Of a stretch of 64,000 nucleotides of DNA, positions 7,706 through 14,585 are shown one piece after another; the first letter of the stretch is position 1, and every line of letters begins with the position of its first letter. The notes under the pieces are model-generated. The model searched no databases. It saw only the letters and a program-made list of their open reading frames with translations, and was not told the DNA's origin. The translations under genes and the position numbers were made by a program. Source of the DNA: a bacterium (lineage in GTDB: Bacteria > Bacillota > Bacilli > Lactobacillales > Streptococcaceae); contig CAJNCA010000002.1 in the NCBI GenBank assembly GCA_905221145.1, forward strand, positions 124,001 through 188,000, written 5' to 3'.

Positions 7706-8521
7706 TTAAAACACTCGATACACGTAGGGATTTTCTGGTTTATCGACTTTGGTAAAGCTGTCAATTTCCAAGGTTGGGAGATTTTGTTTGAGTTCCTTAT
7801 GGTAGTGATTGACCAGTTTTCCTTTGGCTGTAATCCAGGTGTTGTTTTCATATTGACGGGTATTTCCTTTTGTCAACAATCCATACACACCAGAATCTGC
7901 GATACAGTGGATAATGCCGAAGCGGAACAGAAATTGGCTATTGGCATGACTGGGGTCATTGTAGACAAAGCCTGTGAACTGGATTGTCTTGCCCTCAAAC
8001 TCATCTGGATAGTCATAGATAGCCTCCATGACTTCCATATAGTTTTCGTTGGTGATTTGAATACTATCTTGGGACAAGTATTTATCCGCCGCCGTTCTCA
8101 TTTCCTTTTCATAGGCTGTTTTTGAGAAATAAGAACTGGTATCTGGTTTCAAATATTGGCTTGTCGTCCCTTCGCTTGTCTGAATGGCTTGATCCGTTCC
8201 TTCTGATAAGGGGAAATGATAGCCTTTGGCAGATACGGTCTGAGAATCCAAGCTAACAGTTGGGAAAGTTAAACCAACAACAATTGGAATAGCCAGAAGA
8301 GCAATACTTGTTGCCTTCGCTAATCGGCTATTCAGATGACTGTGGGTTTTGACTTGCTTCATCCAGATATACAATTGAACGATTGCCAAGATAAAGGAAA
8401 GCACCATAGAAATATAGGCCAAATAGGAATAGTGCATGTTGATGTACTGGTTTAATTTGCCCGACAAATGGAGATAAATGGTCAGTTCAAAATAGCCAGC
8501 TAAAACTAAAAATCGAATCAT
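7706..8521 (-). CDS. TIGR03943-family (YcgQ-like) membrane protein
   Basis: A 271-residue protein with three or four membrane helices in the first roughly 105 residues and a C-terminal non-membrane half. The latter contains the family-like segments IQFTGFVYNDPSH, FRFGIIHCIADSGVYG and WITAKGKLVN, which read as an OB-like beta domain. TIGR03943 proteins (B. subtilis YcgQ type) are consistently encoded next to a DUF318 permease, as here: the two genes overlap by four bases (ATGA). They are thought to work as a pair in an export or cell-envelope function that is not established. Start ATG is set by the overlap with the upstream gene. Confidence 0.8.
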   Translation of the reverse strand: MIRFLVLAGYFELTIYLHLSGKLNQYINMHYSYLAYISMVLSFILAIVQLYIWMKQVKTHSHLNSRLAKATSIALLAIPIVVGLTFPTVSLDSQTVSAKGYHFPLSEGTDQAIQTSEGTTSQYLKPDTSSYFSKTAYEKEMRTAADKYLSQDSIQITNENYMEVMEAIYDYPDEFEGKTIQFTGFVYNDPSHANSQFLFRFGIIHCIADSGVYGLLTKGNTRQYENNTWITAKGKLVNHYHKELKQNLPTLEIDSFTKVDKPENPYVYRVF

Positions 8522-9423
8522 AGGATGACTCCAATCAAGAGAGAATAGACTAAAACGACCAGAGTTACAATCGTTATGAAGTGACTGATGAATCGAGCTT
8601 TCAAGTAATTTTTCATCATGAGAATATTTTTAATATCCAGCATTGGGCCAATCACAAGAAAGGCCAGAACTGGTGCCAAACCGAAACTCGAGAGAAGAGA
8701 AGCTCCGATAAAGGCATCCGCCTCACTACAGAGCGAAAGAAGAAAGGCCAGAATCATCAAGAGTAGGATGGCAAAAAGAGGGGTCGCACTGATAGAAGTC
8801 AAAATGCGTGTCGGAACGTAGACCTGTATTATAGAGGCAAAGAGACAGCCAAATACCAAATAACGCCCCGTATCAAAAAATTCATCAATGGCCTGCACAA
8901 AGACCTGAAAAATTTTCTTTGCAGAGTTTAAGTGAGAAAAATTGTGCTCATGACAGGCCAAACGATTTTCTTTTTGAATCGGTTCTTGCCAGAAAAACCC
9001 TAGAAAAATCCCAAGTATCACAGCTACAACAATGGAACCCAGAGCTCGTAACAGGGCGATGTGAAAGGAATTGCCAAAGGCAGAATAGGTCGCAAAAAGT
9101 ACAATTGGATTAATAACTGGTGCAGTCACAAGAAAGGGAACGGCCGTGTAACTAGGAACCTTCTTTTCCAGAAATCGATTGATAATGGGGACAATCCCAC
9201 ATTCACAAGAGGGGAAAAGAATCCCTACGAAGGTGCCAAAAAAGATTCTCCCCCAACGATTTAGAGGGAGAAAATGATAAACTTTTTCAGGTGTGATATA
9301 GACCTCAATCAGCCCTGAGACAATACTTCCTATCAGTACGAAAGGGAGGGCTTCAATGATAATGGAGAGAAAAATGGCTCCAGTCTGAAGCACACTAGAT
9401 GGGAGTTGTTGGAAAGCAGTCAT
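8518..9423 (-). CDS. DUF318-family permease (YcgR/YraQ-like)
   Basis: A 301-residue polytopic protein with about eight helices. It shows the two repeated signatures of this permease family: FPSCECGIVPII near residue 70 and VTAPVINPIVLFA near residue 98, with a second half ending LVIGPMLDIKNILMM. A short hydrophilic loop rich in Glu and His (residues about 147-170) separates the halves. The family is proposed to move small solutes or metals; the substrate is not known. The ATG follows directly on the stop codon of the upstream 43-residue gene with no gap, so translation is presumably by re-initiation. It overlaps the YcgQ-like partner by four bases. Confidence 0.82.
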   Translation of the reverse strand: MTAFQQLPSSVLQTGAIFLSIIIEALPFVLIGSIVSGLIEVYITPEKVYHFLPLNRWGRIFFGTFVGILFPSCECGIVPIINRFLEKKVPSYTAVPFLVTAPVINPIVLFATYSAFGNSFHIALLRALGSIVVAVILGIFLGFFWQEPIQKENRLACHEHNFSHLNSAKKIFQVFVQAIDEFFDTGRYLVFGCLFASIIQVYVPTRILTSISATPLFAILLLMILAFLLSLCSEADAFIGASLLSSFGLAPVLAFLVIGPMLDIKNILMMKNYLKARFISHFITIVTLVVLVYSLLIGVIL

Positions 9424-9555
9424 CTAGTTTTTCTTTTCTGCTTTAGCTTTTTTCTCTTTGTCATCAGGGAAAGTGACTTGTTTCAAATCAGGAAGTTTCG
9501 CAAACTCTTCAAACATCTTGTCCAAGTCGTCTCGTTTTGTAAATTTTACAGCCAT
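9424..9555 (-). CDS. SPJ_0845-type small protein, 43 residues
   Basis: A short frame on the minus strand encoding 43 residues: MAVKFTKRDDLDKMFEEFAKLP, a VTFPDD segment and a Lys/Glu-rich tail (KEKKAKAEKKN). It is soluble, highly charged and has no cysteine. It matches my recollection of the SPJ_0845-type small proteins conserved in streptococci, with no known function. Its TAG is immediately followed by the ATG of the permease gene, making it the first gene of a three-gene operon. A minus-strand TATAAT (read on + as ATTATA at 9586-9591) lies about 30 bp upstream. Confidence 0.75.
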   Translation of the reverse strand: MAVKFTKRDDLDKMFEEFAKLPDLKQVTFPDDKEKKAKAEKKN

Positions 9556-9677
9556 AGGTGTACCTCGATTCTAAATTCTACCTCTATTATACTATTATTT
9601 TGAGGAAAAGGGAAAAGTTAAAATTGAGTATCTAACGAATAATAAAGCGTGATATATCCTAATATACACTATGATTG

Positions 9678-9686
9678 TGATATAAT
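9678..9686 (+). promoter_or_regulatory. Extended -10 for the PBECR3 gene
   Basis: TGATATAAT, an extended -10 element, ends 24 bp before the ATG at 9711. No good -35 is visible, which is usual for extended -10 promoters in streptococci. Confidence 0.6.
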
Positions 9687-9710
9687 AATTTTGGAATAAC
9701 GGAGGAAATG

Positions 9711-10091
9711 ATGGAACATAAAAAGATCGGTCAGGTTACTGACGAAGTAAAAGAAATTTTTAATATTGTTCTTGAAGCTAGTGATATCAAAGTTAACAAA
9801 GAAGGTTTAAGAAGTCATATGCTGAAACGGCATCATAATGATGTGATTCATCATATCGAAGATCTGGAACTTATACTAAGTAATCCAGATTTCGTTGGGG
9901 TCAATCCGCGAGAGAAAGATGCTAGTTTTGAATATGTTAAAAGATTTGATGAAAATGTTCTTGTTGCCATCAAGTTACATAAAAGTGGAGATTTCTTTTA
10001 TGTTCCTACCATGTATCGTTTACAAGATTACAAGTTACAAAGTCGTATTAAATCTGGTAGATTGAGAAAACTTGACAAAAAAAGTAGATAG
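9711..10091 (+). CDS. PBECR3-type nuclease-fold protein
   Basis: A 126-residue soluble protein. The sequence pattern of IGQVTDEVKEIFNIV, a HMLKRHHNDVIHHI helix, NPDFVGVNP, FDENVLVAIKL, a FFYVPTMY strand and a final RLKSGRL-like element matches PBECR3, one of the phage Barnase-EndoU-ColicinE5/D-RelE-like nuclease domains. In phages this domain is usually fused to minor capsid proteins; here it stands alone. Candidate catalytic residues are the His/Arg/Lys cluster of KRHHN and the late K/R residues. The ATG at 9711 has GGAGG five bases upstream; a second ATG at 9708 is too close to it. A strong promoter for a structured RNA overlaps the last codons. Nuclease activity is inferred from fold recognition by eye. 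Confidence 0.7.
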   Translation: MEHKKIGQVTDEVKEIFNIVLEASDIKVNKEGLRSHMLKRHHNDVIHHIEDLELILSNPDFVGVNPREKDASFEYVKRFDENVLVAIKLHKSGDFFYVPTMYRLQDYKLQSRIKSGRLRKLDKKSR

Positions 10092-10100
10092 TGCTAGAAT
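10072..10100 (+). promoter_or_regulatory. Strong promoter for the structured RNA
   Basis: A consensus TTGACA (10072-10077), 17-base spacer, and TAGAAT (10095-10100) preceded by TGC, so it also has an extended -10. It overlaps the 3' end of the PBECR3 gene. The predicted transcript starts near 10107. Confidence 0.85.
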
Positions 10101-10106
10101 AATATT

Positions 10107-10232
10107 AACGAAAGACATTTGAGGGCAGAAAGGTTCCTGCCACACCTTGAAAAAGGTATCTGAGATGCTGGGTACACCGACCAGCCAAGTGTCCGTTATT
10201 TCAAAAGAGGGGCTTGAATGCTCCTTTTTTAT
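10107..10232 (+). ncRNA. Small structured RNA with cloverleaf-like junction
   Basis: Between the strong promoter and a terminator lie about 125 bases with no plausible open frame. A closing helix GACATTTG (10114-10121) pairs with CAAGTGTC (10186-10193) and encloses three hairpins: GGCAG/CTGCC (10124-10141), ACCTT-GAAA-AAGGT with a GNRA tetraloop (10144-10157) and GCTGG/CCAGC (10167-10185). The junction spans 80 bases, tRNA-like in size but without T-loop or CCA. It does not match the SRP RNA, T-box, TPP or other RNA consensus sequences that I know. The RNA ends in a terminator well before tex, which has its own promoter, so it is probably a trans-acting sRNA or linked to the PBECR3 gene. Confidence 0.65.
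10203..10232 (+). terminator. Terminator of the structured RNA
   Basis: AAAAGAGGGGC pairs with GCTCCTTTTTT (two G-U pairs) around the loop TTGAAT. Confidence 0.8.
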
Positions 10233-10245
10233 TAATATATTACAC

Positions 10246-10276
10246 CCACCGCAGGCTCAGGCTTGCGGTTTTTTAT
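10246..10276 (+). terminator. Second Rho-independent terminator
   Basis: CCGCAGGC-TCAG-GCTTGCGG forms an eight-pair stem followed by six T. It is a back-up stop 15 bp after the first. The next 280 bp up to tex are AT-rich and I see no gene in them. Confidence 0.8.
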
Positions 10277-10540
10277 TTCTCCAAAACACGCATTTTGAAC
10301 GATTAGAAACAGAACTTACAATCCTATTGTTCAAAAAAGCGTTTTCTTGAAGAATAGGGAGGGAGAATCGTGGCACATTATTGTCAAAAATAAAAACAGT
10401 GAAATTAATCACTGATCCTTTTGTAAACTATTAGAATTAAATTGCAACCTTCTAAATGAATAGAATATTGAAATGAAGTAAATTTATTTCCCAACTTATG
10501 TTTTAAAATTGTAAGAGATAATTTGAATAATATTAGCTTG

Positions 10541-10549
10541 TGGTATAAT
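10541..10549 (+). promoter_or_regulatory. tex: Extended -10 promoter of tex
   Basis: TGGTATAAT ends seven bases before the ATG at 10556. Transcription would start on or beside the A of the start codon, giving a leaderless mRNA. Confidence 0.65.
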
Positions 10550-10555
10550 AGATTC

Positions 10556-12685
10556 ATGGATAAAAAATATGAAAAAATCTCCCAGGATTTGGGAGTGACG
10601 TTAAAGCAAATTGATACTGTTCTAAGTTTGACAGCAGAAGGGGCGACAATTCCCTTCATCGCGCGTTATCGCAAGGACATGACTGGTAGTTTGGATGAGG
10701 TTGCAATTAAGGCCATTATCGACTTGGATAAAAGTCTGACAAATCTCAACGACCGTAAGGAAGCTGTCTTGGCTAAGATTCAAGAACAAGGCAAGTTGAC
10801 CAAGGAGTTGGAAGAAGCTATCTTAGCTGCCGAAAAATTAGCAGACGTAGAAGAACTCTACCTTCCTTACAAGGAAAAACGTCGGACCAAGGCAACCATT
10901 GCCCATGAAGCTGGACTCTTTCCTCTTGCTCGCTTAATCTTGCAAAATGTAGCTGACTTAGAGAAAGAGGCTGAGAAGTTTGTCTGTGAAGGATTTGCGA
11001 CTGGTAAGGAAGCCTTGGCTGGTGCAGTTGATATCTTAGTCGAAGCCTTATCGGAAGACGTGACACTGCGCGCCATGACTTATCAGGAGGTGCTGAGACA
11101 CTCTAAACTAACTTCTCAAGTTAAGGATGAAAGTCTTGATGAAAAGCAGATTTTTCAGATTTACTATGATTTTTCAGAGACAGTTGGAAATATGCAAGGC
11201 TATCGTACTTTAGCCCTCAATCGTGGGGAGAAACTTGGTGTCTTGAAAGTCAGTTTTGAACATGCGACAGACCGTATTCTAGCTTTCTTTGCAGCTCGTT
11301 TCAAGGTAAAAAATACTTATATTGATGAAGTTGTTCAGCAATCTGTTAAGAAAAAAGTCTTGCCTGCTATCGAGCGCCGTATTCGTACAGAATTAACTGA
11401 GAAAGCGGAAGAAGGAGCTATCCAACTCTTTTCTGACAATCTGCGCAATCTCCTCTTGGTTGCTCCGCTGAAAGGGCGCGTGGTTCTTGGATTTGACCCA
11501 GCCTTTCGTACAGGTGCCAAGCTGGCTGTCGTGGATGCAACAGGAAAAATGCTGACAACTCAGGTTATTTATCCTGTTAAACCAGCATCAGCTCGTCAGA
11601 TTGAAGAAGCAAAGAAAGATTTAGCAGATTTGATTGGTCAATACGGTGTAGAAATTATTGCCATCGGAAATGGAACTGCCAGTCGGGAAAGTGAAGCCTT
11701 TGTGGCGGAAGTTCTGAAAGATTTTCCAGAAGTCAGTTATGTTATCGTCAATGAAAGTGGTGCTTCGGTCTATTCTGCTAGTGAACTTGCTCGTCAGGAG
11801 TTTCCAGAATTAACCGTTGAAAAACGCTCGGCTATCTCAATCGCCCGCCGTTTGCAAGATCCCCTCGCTGAATTGGTCAAAATCGATCCTAAGTCAATCG
11901 GTGTTGGTCAGTACCAGCACGATGTTAGCCAGAAAAAACTGTCTGAAAGTCTGGACTTTGTCGTCGATACCGTGGTCAACCAAGTCGGTGTCAATATCAA
12001 TACGGCCAGCCCAGCTCTTCTTTCCCATGTGGCTGGACTCAATAAAACCATTTCTGAAAATATTGTCAAATACCGTGAGGAAGAAGGAAAAATCACTTCA
12101 CGCGCTCAAATCAAGAAGGTTCCCCGTCTGGGAGCCAAGGCTTTTGAGCAGGCCGCTGGTTTCCTTCGTATCCCAGAAAGTAGCAATATCCTTGATAATA
12201 CAGGAGTTCACCCAGAAAATTACGCTGCTGTCAAGGAACTTTTCAAACGCTTGGAGATCAAAGACTTGAACGAAGAAGCCCAAAGCAAACTTAAGTCCCT
12301 ATCAGTCAAAGATATGGCGCAAGAGCTAGACCTTGGTCCAGAAACCCTTAAAGATATCATTGCAGACCTTCTCAAACCAGGTCGAGATTTCCGTGATTCC
12401 TTTGACGCACCTGTGCTTCGCCAAGATGTCCTAGATATCAAGGACTTAGTGGTTGGACAAAAGCTAGAAGGAGTGGTGCGTAATGTCGTTGACTTCGGTG
12501 CCTTCGTTGATATCGGGATTCACGAGGATGGCTTGATCCATATTTCTCATATGAGTCGCAAATTTATCAAACATCCTAGCCAAGTGGTGTCGGTCGGAGA
12601 TTTGGTGACCGTTTGGGTTAAGAAAATTGATACTGAACGTGAAAAAGTTAATCTGTCGCTTCTAGCTCCAAATGAAACTGACTGA
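10556..12685 (+). CDS. tex: Tex, S1-domain RNA-binding transcription accessory protein
   Basis: A 709-residue cytoplasmic protein with the Tex layout: N-terminal helical/HTH part ([13 protein letters not shown]), a YqgF/RNase-H-like domain ([18 protein letters not shown], about residue 310), a helix-hairpin-helix region ([16 protein letters not shown], about 480) and a C-terminal S1 RNA-binding domain ([16 protein letters not shown], about 640). Tex binds nucleic acids and influences transcription and stress gene expression in several bacteria. I start at ATG 10556, matching family N-termini; the frame extends to a TTG at 10523, but this covers the -10 element. No ribosome-binding site precedes the ATG. 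The last five codons overlap sprT (14 bp), so the two are coupled. Confidence 0.93.
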   Translation: MDKKYEKISQDLGVTLKQIDTVLSLTAEGATIPFIARYRKDMTGSLDEVAIKAIIDLDKSLTNLNDRKEAVLAKIQEQGKLTKELEEAILAAEKLADVEELYLPYKEKRRTKATIAHEAGLFPLARLILQNVADLEKEAEKFVCEGFATGKEALAGAVDILVEALSEDVTLRAMTYQEVLRHSKLTSQVKDESLDEKQIFQIYYDFSETVGNMQGYRTLALNRGEKLGVLKVSFEHATDRILAFFAARFKVKNTYIDEVVQQSVKKKVLPAIERRIRTELTEKAEEGAIQLFSDNLRNLLLVAPLKGRVVLGFDPAFRTGAKLAVVDATGKMLTTQVIYPVKPASARQIEEAKKDLADLIGQYGVEIIAIGNGTASRESEAFVAEVLKDFPEVSYVIVNESGASVYSASELARQEFPELTVEKRSAISIARRLQDPLAELVKIDPKSIGVGQYQHDVSQKKLSESLDFVVDTVVNQVGVNINTASPALLSHVAGLNKTISENIVKYREEEGKITSRAQIKKVPRLGAKAFEQAAGFLRIPESSNILDNTGVHPENYAAVKELFKRLEIKDLNEEAQSKLKSLSVKDMAQELDLGPETLKDIIADLLKPGRDFRDSFDAPVLRQDVLDIKDLVVGQKLEGVVRNVVDFGAFVDIGIHEDGLIHISHMSRKFIKHPSQVVSVGDLVTVWVKKIDTEREKVNLSLLAPNETD

Positions 12686-13121
12686 TTACGTTAAGCAGGT
12701 TTCACTAGAAGACTTCGGAAAACCTTTTATCCATCAAGCCCAGTGGAATTCTCGTCTACGGTCGACAGGTGGGCGATTTTTCCCAAAAGATGGGCATTTG
12801 GATTTTAATCCTAAGGTTTATCAAGAACTTGGTTTGGATGTTTTTAGGAAGATTATCCGCCATGAACTCTGTCATTATCACCTCTATTTTCAAGGGAAGG
12901 GCTATCAACACAAGGATCGGGATTTTAAGGAACTTTTGAAGGCAGTGGATGGTTTACGCTTTGTGCCAACCTTGCCCAATAGCAACACCAAGACAATCAA
13001 GCTCTATCGTTGCCAATCCTGCCAGCAAACTTATCAGCGTAAGCGCAGAATTGATACCAAACGCTATCGCTGTGGACTTTGTCGAGGAAAGTTATTACTA
13101 GTAAATCAGCCTGAGGACTGA
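12672..13121 (+). CDS. SprT-like protein
   Basis: A 149-residue protein of the SprT family. It contains the zinc-protease helix HELCH (about residues 55-59) followed by a downstream HKDRDF histidine, and a C-terminal zinc ribbon with two Cys-x2-Cys pairs (CQSC at about 115 and CGLC at about 134). The family is related to Spartan proteases that act on DNA-protein crosslinks, but the bacterial role is not established. It starts inside the end of tex, so both are one transcript. Confidence 0.87.
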   Translation: MKLTDYVKQVSLEDFGKPFIHQAQWNSRLRSTGGRFFPKDGHLDFNPKVYQELGLDVFRKIIRHELCHYHLYFQGKGYQHKDRDFKELLKAVDGLRFVPTLPNSNTKTIKLYRCQSCQQTYQRKRRIDTKRYRCGLCRGKLLLVNQPED

Positions 13122-13140
13122 TGAAAACCTAGCCTATCCG

Positions 13141-13149
13141 TGATATACT
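13141..13149 (+). promoter_or_regulatory. Extended -10 for the PspC-domain gene
   Basis: TGATATACT lies 31 bp before the ATG at 13180. Confidence 0.55.
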
Positions 13150-13179
13150 AAGTCTAACCTAGCAGAAAGAGGAAATATC

Positions 13180-13452
13180 ATGAACAGTAAATTTTATAAA
13201 ATGAGACGAAATCGCATGATTTCAGGAGTTCTGGCAGGTCTGTCAGACAAGTGGAACTTTGATGTTACCCTTGTTCGTTTCTTATTTGCCATTTTTACAG
13301 TCGCAAACTTTGGACTTGGCGTGATTATCTATATCATCCTAGCTTCTGTCATGCCAACCAAGGAAGAAATCGAAGCAGAAATGTACGGAACAGGACCACG
13401 CAAACGCAAAGAAGCCCAAGCCATTGACGACAATGAAGGTTGGTTTTGGTGA
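13180..13452 (+). CDS. PspC-domain stress-response membrane protein
   Basis: A 90-residue protein. The PspC domain occupies residues 4-62: MISGVLAGLSDKWNFDVTLV, then the hydrophobic helix LGVIIYIILASVMP typical of phage-shock protein C. The tail is hydrophilic (KRKEAQAIDDNE) and ends in WFW. PspC relatives sense or respond to membrane stress. The ATG follows AAAGAGG by five bases. It sits alone, ending before a terminator, and next to an envelope-stress-type ABC transporter, which fits but does not prove a shared role. Confidence 0.9.
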   Translation: MNSKFYKMRRNRMISGVLAGLSDKWNFDVTLVRFLFAIFTVANFGLGVIIYIILASVMPTKEEIEAEMYGTGPRKRKEAQAIDDNEGWFW

Positions 13453-13512
13453 GGTAAAAACACTTATTTTACTGTTAGTCTGTAATTTCGGCTAATCTAT
13501 TTTAACATTTCT

Positions 13513-13545
13513 TGAACCCTTGTATCCGCAAGGGTTTTCTTCTTG
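13513..13545 (+). terminator. Rho-independent terminator
   Basis: AACCCTT pairs with AAGGGTT around GTATCCGC, followed by a T-rich tail; it ends the PspC gene. Confidence 0.75.
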
Positions 13546-13594
13546 CTTTCTTTTTATGGTAAAATATTTTTAATGAATTAACTACATTCCCCCC

Positions 13595-13616
13595 AATCTT
13601 ACAAAAATGTAAGATT
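13595..13616 (+). promoter_or_regulatory. BceR-like response-regulator operator
   Basis: A perfect inverted repeat AATCTTACA-AAAA-TGTAAGATT. It contains TTACA-N4-TGTAA, which fits the TNACA-N4-TGTAA consensus proposed for BceR-type regulators of peptide-antibiotic transporters. A related half site TTTTGTAAGGTTAA follows about 10 bp downstream. It sits some 85 bp upstream of the small ORF and about 210 bp before the BceA-like gene. Confidence 0.7.
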
Positions 13617-13700
13617 AAAGTCTCTTTTGTAAGGTTAAGTTATGGCAAGCGGTCTTTTTTTGATGTAAACTAGACTCATAAAGAACAAAGGAGTAACATC

Positions 13701-13811
13701 ATGAAACAAATCTTACATAAGAAAACTAGAAAACCAAGTCACAAAGAAATCGAGCGCGTTCAGCTGGGATGCGCTATGATGCAAGCTACATTTCATTTGA
13801 TGGGATATTAA
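13701..13811 (+). CDS. small ORF, 36 residues, leading the ABC transporter operon
   Basis: An ATG with a strong AAAGGAG eight bases upstream opens 36 codons: a very basic N-terminal half (MKQILHKKTRKPSHKEIERV) and a hydrophobic end (QLGCAMMQATFHLMGY). The stop lies 14 bp before the ABC ATPase ATG, so it is the first gene of that transcript. I recognise no family. It could be a leader peptide, a small membrane-associated partner, or a translated spacer; the good ribosome-binding site argues that it is translated. Confidence 0.55.
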   Translation: MKQILHKKTRKPSHKEIERVQLGCAMMQATFHLMGY

Positions 13812-13825
13812 GAAAGGAGATTCTC

Positions 13826-14584
13826 ATGACACTTTTAGATGTAAAACACGTTCAAAAAATTTATAAGACTCGTTTTCAGGGCAACCAAGTAGAAGCCCTC
13901 AAGGATATTCACTTTACCGTGGAAAAGGGTGACTACGTTGCCATCATGGGTGAGTCTGGTTCTGGTAAATCAACTCTTCTCAATATCCTAGCTATGCTGG
14001 ACAAACCAACTCGTGGTCAGGTTTACCTGAACGGAACAGACACAGCAACCATTAAAAATTCACAAGCTTCTAGCTTCCGTCGTGAAAAATTGGGCTTTGT
14101 CTTCCAAGACTTTAACTTGCTAGATACCCTGTCTGTTAAAGACAATATCTTGCTTCCGCTTGTCTTGTCAAGAAGACCCATTACGGAGATGATGAAAAAA
14201 TTGGTGGTGACTGCTGAGAATCTAGGTATCAACCAATTGCAAGAGAAGTACCCTTATGAAATCTCCGGTGGGCAAAAACAGCGTGTAGCAGTAGCCCGCG
14301 CTATCATTACAGAACCTGAAATTCTTCTTGCTGACGAGCCAACAGGAGCCCTTGATTCCAAGTCATCTGCAGCTTTGCTGGATGTTTTTGACGAAATCAA
14401 TGAGCGTGGTCAAACAATTCTCATGGTAACCCACTCAACGGCAGCAGCCAGCAGGGCCAAGCGTGTGCTCTTTATCAAGGACGGCATTCTTTACAATCAA
14501 ATCTACCGCGGAGAGAAGACAGAGCGTCAGATGTTCCAAGAAATCTCTGATACCTTGACTGTCATGGCAAGCGAGGTGAATTAG
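13826..14584 (+). CDS. ABC transporter ATP-binding protein, BceA type
   Basis: A 252-residue ATPase. Walker A is GESGSGKST (residues 42-50), the Q-loop FQDFNLL, the signature SGGQKQR and Walker [14 protein letters not shown] follow, with a C-terminal extension of the MacB/BceA kind. Together with the FtsX-type permease one base downstream it forms a peptide-antibiotic resistance/sensing transporter (bacitracin, mersacidin-like or host peptides in the family). ATG 13826 is chosen because AAGGAG lies seven bases upstream and it matches [15 protein letters not shown] family starts; the frame is open 19 codons further. Likely controlled from the BceR-like site at 13595. Confidence 0.92.
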   Translation: MTLLDVKHVQKIYKTRFQGNQVEALKDIHFTVEKGDYVAIMGESGSGKSTLLNILAMLDKPTRGQVYLNGTDTATIKNSQASSFRREKLGFVFQDFNLLDTLSVKDNILLPLVLSRRPITEMMKKLVVTAENLGINQLQEKYPYEISGGQKQRVAVARAIITEPEILLADEPTGALDSKSSAALLDVFDEINERGQTILMVTHSTAAASRAKRVLFIKDGILYNQIYRGEKTERQMFQEISDTLTVMASEVN

Positions 14585-14585
14585 T

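Noticed and set aside
7688..8125. Plus-strand 145-codon frame opposite the YcgQ-like gene
   Set aside because: It is antisense to a well-supported protein with motif conservation, has no ribosome-binding site, and lies after a terminator.
10107..10232. SRP (4.5S) RNA, TPP riboswitch or T-box for the structured RNA
   Set aside because: The GGAAGGAAGCAG-type SRP loop is absent. A CTGAGA string occurs but the other TPP elements are missing, and there is no T-box AGGGTGG motif. The RNA ends in terminators before an independently promoted gene.
10107..10232. A genuine tRNA gene
   Set aside because: Size and cloverleaf shape are suggestive, but the middle arm has a four-base loop (no anticodon loop), there is no T-loop TTC, and an intrinsic terminator follows.
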